From the NCBI GenBank assembly GCA_963402885.1, contig OY727103.1:5494501-5558500 (forward strand): 64,000 nucleotides of DNA, written 5' to 3'. Numbering within the stretch: the stretch's first letter is position 1; every line of letters starts with the position of its first letter. The position numbers and the translations under genes were made by a program. The DNA comes from Antedon bifida (taxonomy: Eukaryota > Echinodermata > Crinoidea > Comatulida > Antedonidae). This document shows positions 60,262 through 64,000 of the stretch, in pieces. The notes under the pieces are model-generated. The model saw only the letters and a program-made list of their open reading frames with translations, had not been told where the DNA came from and did not search any database.

Positions 60262-60402
60262 AATATCTGTCTACAATATCAAACTTTATGTTACAAAAAA
60301 TGTATGGACATGATGATGTCATATCACTAACATATCTGGGATATCGCTACCATATTTGGGCATATACCATTTTTTTGTCAAAATAGTGTAGACAGAGCTT
60401 TA
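60262..60402. mobile_element. foldback MITE family 1, copy 9
   Basis: ATCTGTCTACAATATCAAAC at the left and ATAGTGTAGACAGAGCTTTA at the right. The interior is rearranged but keeps GGACATGATGATGTCATATC. Confidence 0.8.
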
Positions 60403-61083
60403 GTCGTAAATTATAGATAACTTATCAACTTCATAACAAAATTCCAATTAGAAGGCAAACTCGTTGAAAGAAAAAAAGAGAAAAAAATGATAAGTTTCGG
60501 AACTTCTTGGTTGGACCAAAGTTTAAATTTTGGTTCTAAAATATCTATTAATCTACAAAAATATACTTTTCTGAATCTTATTTTTTAAAGCTACTCTCTG
60601 ATACTGAGTATTAGTGTAATTCAAATTATGATAGTGTATTTGGGGAGGTAAGTTTTAAAATACAAATTAATACTTTGATTTTCAATTAACTATAAAATAT
60701 TGTTTTTAATAATTATAGAATATAGAAAGTTAATTAACTTATTATTTTTTTATTAGAAATCATAACACTATTATTCTAATTAATTAATTAAGCATAAGTA
60801 ACCACGACGAATTGTTATGGCGCATTTGCATAGAAAATTAGGATGTGATGGAAGTACCAGTTGAACATTCTATACCTGTTGTCATTTCGTTGCATTTATT
60901 TAAGTTAAGTTTAAATTAATCAGTTTTTCAACTTTTAATTCAAGTCCTTAATACCGTGTGCATTGTCTATTGAAAACTTTCTCGGGCATGTTTTAGTATT
61001 GACTGTTTGAGATAACTGGAACTGGAATACTGAATTGAAGAAGATAGGCCCATTCCTCCATGATAGGCCTAATAGAGCCGTTA

Positions 61084-62246
61084 TCAAGCGTTCGTAACCC
61101 GTATATCACTGAAACATCTTCCGCACGCCTCAAAGCACGGATCGCAACATGTCCTCACACAAGCTCCATATATGATCTTGATAGACTTCAACCAGACCAT
61201 GTACATACTGATGCATGGAGTGATAACCCAGATGTGAAGAAACGAGAGGTAGGCAAACTCACATCCCCAGAAGAAGGCATAAGGAACTCCGTAACAAAGT
61301 GCGAATAAAGTGTAGGCGATGTCTCTAGAGCAGGTAAAGCATTTGTGAGCTAGCTTCCATACACACTGCGGACTGTGGATACCATCTGGTTCAGCAATTA
61401 CGTCTTCAAATCCAACCTAATAAAAAATAGATAATATCAGTCATTACGTTTAAACAGATTTAAGATTTTAATAGAACACTGGTAGAAATGCAAATGTAAT
61501 CGAAATATTATATTTTGTTTTTAATTTCATTGATGAACACTGGTTTTCATAATAATTTAGATTTTGGCTGATGTACACAAACAATAATTCTCTAAATTAT
61601 TTAAAATGTCACAATGTGCATAGGTATTTTATTTATTGATCTCTTACAATTGTATAATGATCATATCTTTTAAATAAATGGGACACTTAATAATTATAAT
61701 TTTACAGACTGTTTGCAAAAAAATATATTAAAAGAGTAAAAACAGCAACTTCGGTTGCAAAGTAAGGTTATTATTAAAATGATGTGAAAACAGTGATATA
61801 TAAGCCTAATATAAGAGAGTGAATCTTATAAAAATAAATAAACATGTGGAAGTAATCACAATCTTCAAAGACAGCATGAAGAGGTACGATATATGTGTAT
61901 ATGTTGCTAAGTTAAATCATTTTTTTTAAATCAGGTATTCTGGTGCAAAGTTGTGGAATGATCCCAGATGATTTAATGTAGTTTAACAAAAACTAAATTA
62001 GAAAAAAGATTAAGATATTTATTGCTATGTTTATAAAAGAGAATTATATATTTGAGAGAAAACAAAATGTATTTATACATTAAGTTTAGAAAGGTTGCCC
62101 TTATAGATTCAACTATTTTTCAACGTTTTCAAATGGGAAACAAATTATCATCATTAAATAAAGATAAATTATCTAGAACTTACCTGGACATGAGAATTAA
62201 TGCTGCTTGGGTCTCTGTTGACCATGTCAATCTCTCCTGGTTCCAT
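61084..62246 (-). CDS. caveolin paralogue C
   Basis: Exon 1 is 62246-62184 (MEPGEIDMVNRDPSSINSHV..) and exon 2 is 61416-61084; phase 0; donor GTAAGT; 131 aa. Signature FEDVIAEP, then QCVWKLAHKCFTCSRDIAYT, YGVPYAFFWGCEFAYLSFLH, IWVITPCISMYMVWLKSIK and the cysteine-rich CVRTCCDPCFEACGRCFSDI, ending RVTNA. Exon 1 and the promoter resemble paralogue B. The first half of exon 2 (GCTAGCTCACAAATGCTTTA, GCACTTTG) resembles paralogue A at silent sites, while its last 40 bases resemble B. That mosaic suggests gene conversion. The frame is intact. Confidence 0.92.
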
Positions 62247-62289
62247 TTTGAAGGTATATCTACTTCTACGTGAAATATGATTATATAAT

Positions 62290-62405
62290 TATTCGGGGAG
62301 CTAAGCCGATTCTGATGTTGAGGTTGCAAAATCGTCTTGCGTGTGTTCTTAAATCAACCAGCATTGTAACTATGCTCGCGGTGACAAATCGATGGAACAT
62401 TCCAT
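62290..62405 (-). promoter_or_regulatory. caveolin C proximal promoter shared with paralogue B
   Basis: Read on the - strand: ATGGAATGTTCCATCGATTT (62405-62386), GTCACCGCG, TAGTTAC, ACACACGCAAG and CAGAATCGGCTTAGCTCC, in the same order as before caveolin B. The motif starts ~160 bases upstream of the ATG in C and ~175 in B. Confidence 0.5.
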
Positions 62406-64000
62406 TAATTGAAAATTAAAAACCATGGAGGCTTATTCTTGTAGGGCATACAATAAAATACGGTAAACATGTTTTATTGATATGATTTGATGTCTTTAAA
62501 ATTCTAGCCAAAAAACGACGAAAAATTATTATTTTAAACGTTTCTTTGAAAACAGTGTTGAAAAACAATTAATCGAACCGACTAGATTCACACGTTAGCT
62601 GCGATACAATCTTGTACGTTGTTATGGTTACCTATTATGCTTACAAATTACCGGCCACTTATGTATTCAATCAGTGGAAACTTATACATTAATTTCAACC
62701 TATCATTTGTACACTATTTTGCAATTACTGTCGATGATAAATGCCTAACCGCATTAAAGTTGTTAAAAAGACAGAACTAAATATGTTGATTTAAACTAAC
62801 ACAATTATAAAGGATGACTTTATTGACCTACAGGAAAAGACCAGCCAAAAAACTTGAACGTTTAAAAACACAATAGGGTCATAACCCCATTAAGTGTACA
62901 CCGCTGGGGCTCGCCGTATACAGTTTTAAAACATCTCCTTTCGGTCCCTTAACGGAAAGTGTTTATTTAATAGAAGTGTCCCTTTAATAGGAGTGTCCTT
63001 TTAATAGGAGTGTCCCTTTAATAGAAGTGTCCATTTAATAGGAGTGTTCCTTTAATAAAAGTGTTCTTTTAATAGGAGTGTCTCTTTATTAGAAGTGTCC
63101 CTTTAATAGGGGTATCCTTAAATAGGAGTGTCCCTTTAATAGGGGTATCCTTTAATAGGAATGTCCCTTTAATAGGGGTATCCTTTAATAGGAGTGTCCC
63201 TTTAATAGGAGTGTCCATTTAATAGGGGTATCCTTTAATAGGAGTGTCCCTTTAATAGGGGTATCCTTTAATAGGAGTGTCCCTTTAATAGGAGTGTCCC
63301 TTTAATAGGAGTGTCCCTTTAATAGGAGTGTCCCTTTAATAGGAGTGTCCCTTTAATAGGAGTGTCCCTTTAATAGGAGTGTGCAAATGTACTGTAACTA
63401 GATAAGAAATAAATATTATAAATCCAAATTAATCACGTAATGTAAAAAAGAAATATTTATTTAAATGAATTAATTAAGTTTTGCCAACGTCTTGATGCAT
63501 CTCAAATAAATCAAGTGTAATATCAGCATGTAACCACACGCAATCATAATAATAAAAAAACATTACAGAGAATAACATTCCAACAGCCTGGAAGAAATGT
63601 TGATATTCAGGACCCTCTTAAATGACAATAAAATACACATTAACAATAATTTAATTAAAAGATACAAAGACAAATTCCTGAAAAGATAACAATGATGTGG
63701 CTGCATCTCAATGGAGATACAAAATAAAATAAGCTTCAGCAAAAAGCATCAGCTGTATTATTTGATTTAATTATAAGATATATAAAAAGATAATCCTAAT
63801 AGAATGAGTGGAGGCGAATAATATTAATCATTTTAGTAAACTATGATATATGTAATCAAATTGTATGTGTTTTTTGAACCCGATAATTTTGTCAAGGTTG
63901 TTCGATTCTTACAAGTTATGCTAATCTTGCTTCGCTTTATGTTTTGAGGCACTTGGACACATACTTACTATCTGTACGTAGAAAAAAATCATCTATTTAT
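62406..64000. other. intergenic DNA upstream of caveolin C
   Basis: It contains the 17-bp minisatellite (62955-63383) and the 63.67-kb repeat copy. No coding sequence is recognised to the window end. Confidence 0.55.
62955..63383. repeat. 17-bp minisatellite, TAGGAGTGTCCCTTTAA unit, ~25 copies
   Basis: Head-to-tail copies of TAGGAGTGTCCCTTTAA with a TAGGGGTATCCTTTAA variant that alternates in the middle third. The last seven copies are identical. The unit resembles the GTGTCCCCTTAATAGGG blocks in the dispersed TACAGTAG-ended repeats at 35.3 and 55.7 kb, so it probably arose by expansion from one of them. Confidence 0.95.

Larger units (their letters stand above)
57583..61083. other. intergenic DNA between caveolins B and C
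   Basis: 3' flanks of both genes (convergent). It contains a MITE (60262-60402), a segment at 59745-59885 resembling 63640-63740, and many TAGGCCTA-type octamers around 58.9-59.1 kb. No gene is recognised. Confidence 0.5.

Noticed and set aside
62955-63383. CRISPR-like regular array
   Set aside because: The units are contiguous 17-mers with no unique spacers, in an animal genome. This is a minisatellite.

Overview
The window is AT-rich, intron- and repeat-rich animal nuclear DNA. Spliced genes for a class IV deacetylase, an axonemal RIB43A protein and caveolins place it in a ciliated metazoan. The recurring TAGGCCTA octamer and the MYND-DUF4470 family expansion suggest a marine deuterostome, most likely an echinoderm. 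The species is inferred, not shown.

Layout. 1-5.6 kb is repeat-bearing intergenic DNA. 5.6-32.9 kb is one gene on the + strand, HDAC11, reconstructed here as ten phase-consistent coding exons (554 aa) with every catalytic residue present. Intron 5 alone is about 17.3 kb. It holds a 200-base assembly gap, a 1.6-kb tandem duplication, a 5.3-kb satellite array with about 25 copies of a palindromic core, and an antisense 5'-truncated LINE whose reading frame is still open. 36.2-38.8 kb is RIBC2 on the - strand (five exons, 379 aa). 39.9-50.2 kb holds three tandem + strand paralogues of a double-MYND zinc-finger/DUF4470 protein. Each has two exons, and all share a proximal promoter module (GATGGCGCTG-like box, CRE/ATF-like site, kappaB-like palindrome). 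A fourth promoter copy without a gene lies between the first and second paralogues. 52.5-62.2 kb holds three short caveolin paralogues (-, +, -), each with two exons and 131 aa.

Mobile DNA is abundant. There are nine copies of one foldback MITE with TA target duplications, a second MITE family, a 423-bp terminal-inverted-repeat element, tRNA-derived SINE candidates, LINE 3' ends and several minisatellites.

The best candidates for something not yet described are: the MYND-DUF4470 cluster with its shared CRE/kappaB-like promoter, which suggests a co-regulated stress or immune family; the satellite array bracketed by inverted modules; the acidic, repeat-bearing C-terminal tail on HDAC11; and the mosaic caveolin trio, which looks shaped by gene conversion. 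All exon models were made by eye from reading frames, splice sites and remembered family sequences. No search was run.
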